A DNA stretch of 5,973 nt from Thermoplasmatota archaeon (GTDB lineage: Archaea; Thermoplasmatota; E2; DHVEG-1). How positions within the stretch are numbered: the first letter of the stretch is position 1; every line of letters begins with the position of its first letter. This document shows positions 4,789-5,973 of this stretch, piece after piece. The stretch covers positions 1 to 5,973 of the forward strand of contig JAUWCF010000071.1 of NCBI GenBank assembly GCA_030609445.1, read 5' to 3'. A program made the position numbers and the translations under genes. The notes beneath the pieces are model-generated. The model was given only the letters and a program-made list of their open reading frames with translations. It did not search any database and was not told the DNA's origin.

Positions 4789-5967
4789 TTAGCAAGAATC
4801 CTCTTTTACGGTACATTGAAACATATGTCTATCCTCTAGATACCTAATATCTTCGGTAACAAGAACTGAGGAACCGTTTTTTCGTTTATGAATAGTTTTT
4901 AAACGAACAATTCCTTGTTTTTTGATTTGCTTTATTTTCTTTTCAACACCATCTTTATCTTCTATTAAATCAAAATCTGCAAGATTAAGAAGCAGCATCT
5001 CATCCTTTTTATAACCAAGTTTCTTATCGATATTCTCACTACAGTCGACAATATTTGCCTTTTCATCAAAAAGAAACATATAATCAAATTCTCCTTTAGA
5101 TTGCTTTGCCTTTAATTTTTCTTCTGTACAAATAAGCTTTTCTTGGATGCTGCTTAGCTCATTAAAAACATGGGGAGATTTCATTCTCATCTCCCGAAGT
5201 CTCTTATTTTTTATAATTAACTCTTCAATTTTTTGCTCTGATTGAACATGAGTGGTGATATCTTTATGTATCCCGCGGTATCCTCGAAAATCACCATCTC
5301 CATCAAATATGGGAACAGCATTAGTAAAGATGCGCACCTTGCTCCCATCTTTATGAATATAATAATTCTCAAGTTTATGTATTGGCTTCTGCTTTTCACT
5401 GGCATCTTTAAATACTGCTTCAGTTTTTTTTGCTTCTTCAGAAGGCATGAGTTCAAAAACAGATTTACCTATAACCTCTTCTGGCGCATATCCTAATGTT
5501 TCGGCAACCTTTGCAGAACAAGCGATATACACACCTTTTGCATCAGTCTCCCACGCCCAATCATCAATATTTTTTAACAGATCTTGGTATTTTTCTTCAG
5601 CTACTTCTTTTGCTTTTAGTGTTTCTTCGAATATCTCTCCTTTTTTTACTCCCACCTTTTGTATCGCTAGTTTTAAGCTCGTCATGACTCTATTAAGTGA
5701 TTCTGTCAGGTTATTTATTTCAAATATTTCACTTCTTTCTAGTTCAACATCAAGATTTCCTTTACTTATCTCATCGATGTTTTTTGTTAATTTTTCTAAA
5801 GGCCGTGAAATAAAATACGCCATAACAAGCGCAACAACAAATGTACTTACAAGAATAAGACCAAGAAACGCCGTTGCAACTTGAAAGTCTACAAAACCAC
5901 CAATAATACCAACAGGTACCATAGAAATCGCCAGGCACATTATTATCAGTAATACTTTAAGTCTCAT
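4789..5967 (-). CDS. Membrane HAMP-PAS-PAS protein without output domain
   Basis: A 392-residue membrane-anchored signalling protein. A positively charged start (MRLK) leads into a first helix at about 5-25 and a second at about 30-53, separated by only a few residues, so almost nothing is exposed outside. A HAMP linker follows (about 51-104, beginning YFISRPLEKLTKNIDEISKG). A helical linker leads to PAS domain 1 (about 125-240), with WAWETDAKGVYIACS, LGYAPEEVIGKS, HKDGSKVRI and the closing YRGIHKDIT. A coiled-coil-like stretch (241-290) joins this to a more divergent PAS domain 2 (about 290-388), with FDEKANIVDCSENIDKKLGY and KRKNGSSVLV. No histidine kinase, methyl-accepting, GGDEF or DNA-binding domain follows; the protein ends four residues after PAS 2 at a clean TAA. 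It probably senses a small ligand, redox state or a membrane event and acts through a partner. The start is provisional: only six bases lie upstream of the ATG in the window and they keep the frame open. Confidence 0.85.
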   Translation of the reverse strand: MRLKVLLIIMCLAISMVPVGIIGGFVDFQVATAFLGLILVSTFVVALVMAYFISRPLEKLTKNIDEISKGNLDVELERSEIFEINNLTESLNRVMTSLKLAIQKVGVKKGEIFEETLKAKEVAEEKYQDLLKNIDDWAWETDAKGVYIACSAKVAETLGYAPEEVIGKSVFELMPSEEAKKTEAVFKDASEKQKPIHKLENYYIHKDGSKVRIFTNAVPIFDGDGDFRGYRGIHKDITTHVQSEQKIEELIIKNKRLREMRMKSPHVFNELSSIQEKLICTEEKLKAKQSKGEFDYMFLFDEKANIVDCSENIDKKLGYKKDEMLLLNLADFDLIEDKDGVEKKIKQIKKQGIVRLKTIHKRKNGSSVLVTEDIRYLEDRHMFQCTVKEDSC

Positions 5968-5973
5968 TTTTCC

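Noticed and set aside
5217..5884. Plus-strand frames opposite the PAS protein, one of 145 residues
   Set aside because: Their composition (Ser, Phe, Ile and Thr rich) mirrors the Lys/Glu-rich sense strand, and the sense frame has clear HAMP and PAS motifs.

Overview
The window reads as part of an anaerobic archaeal genome, probably euryarchaeal or Thermoplasmata-like; this lineage is an inference from gene content. The pointers are a tungstopterin aldehyde:ferredoxin oxidoreductase, a short homoserine dehydrogenase without an ACT domain, an archaeal-style alanine/aspartate aminotransferase, a membrane HAMP-PAS-PAS protein, TATA-like boxes about 30 bases before several starts, and strong GGGAGG ribosome binding sites inside one transcription unit. 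The DNA is moderately AT-rich. All real genes lie on the minus strand, so they are read from the right end of the window to the left.

Layout in transcription order. (1) 4789-5967: two-helix membrane protein with HAMP and two PAS domains and no kinase or other output domain; its start lies at the window edge. (2) 3491-4699: PLP-dependent class I aminotransferase with all key active-site residues, probably starting at the third in-frame ATG behind its own TATA-like box. (3) 3188-3412: a 74-residue acidic, helical orphan protein with its own promoter and a very short leader. (4) 1731-3005: a 424-residue protein of a family I cannot name, preceded by a 182-base gap. (5) 693-1727: homoserine dehydrogenase, three bases after gene 4. 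(6) 1-667: N-terminal 222 residues of an aldehyde:ferredoxin oxidoreductase, 25 bases after gene 5 and cut by the window edge.

Genes 4, 5 and 6 look like one operon. The unknown protein and homoserine dehydrogenase are translationally coupled: the ribosome binding site of the second lies in the last codons of the first. The oxidoreductase at the end fits a pathway that handles an aldehyde such as aspartate semialdehyde, but this is inference. Genes 1, 2 and 3 look like separate units with short AT-rich spacers.

The most unusual non-coding signal is a near-perfect inverted repeat at 3015-3054, just before gene 4. In the transcript it would fold into a long hairpin that buries the whole GGGAGG ribosome binding site in a CCUCCU-containing arm. 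It could be a translational switch, or, if transcription starts close by, a DNA operator. No stretch longer than 300 bases lacks a gene, and I saw no tRNA, rRNA, CRISPR array or mobile element.
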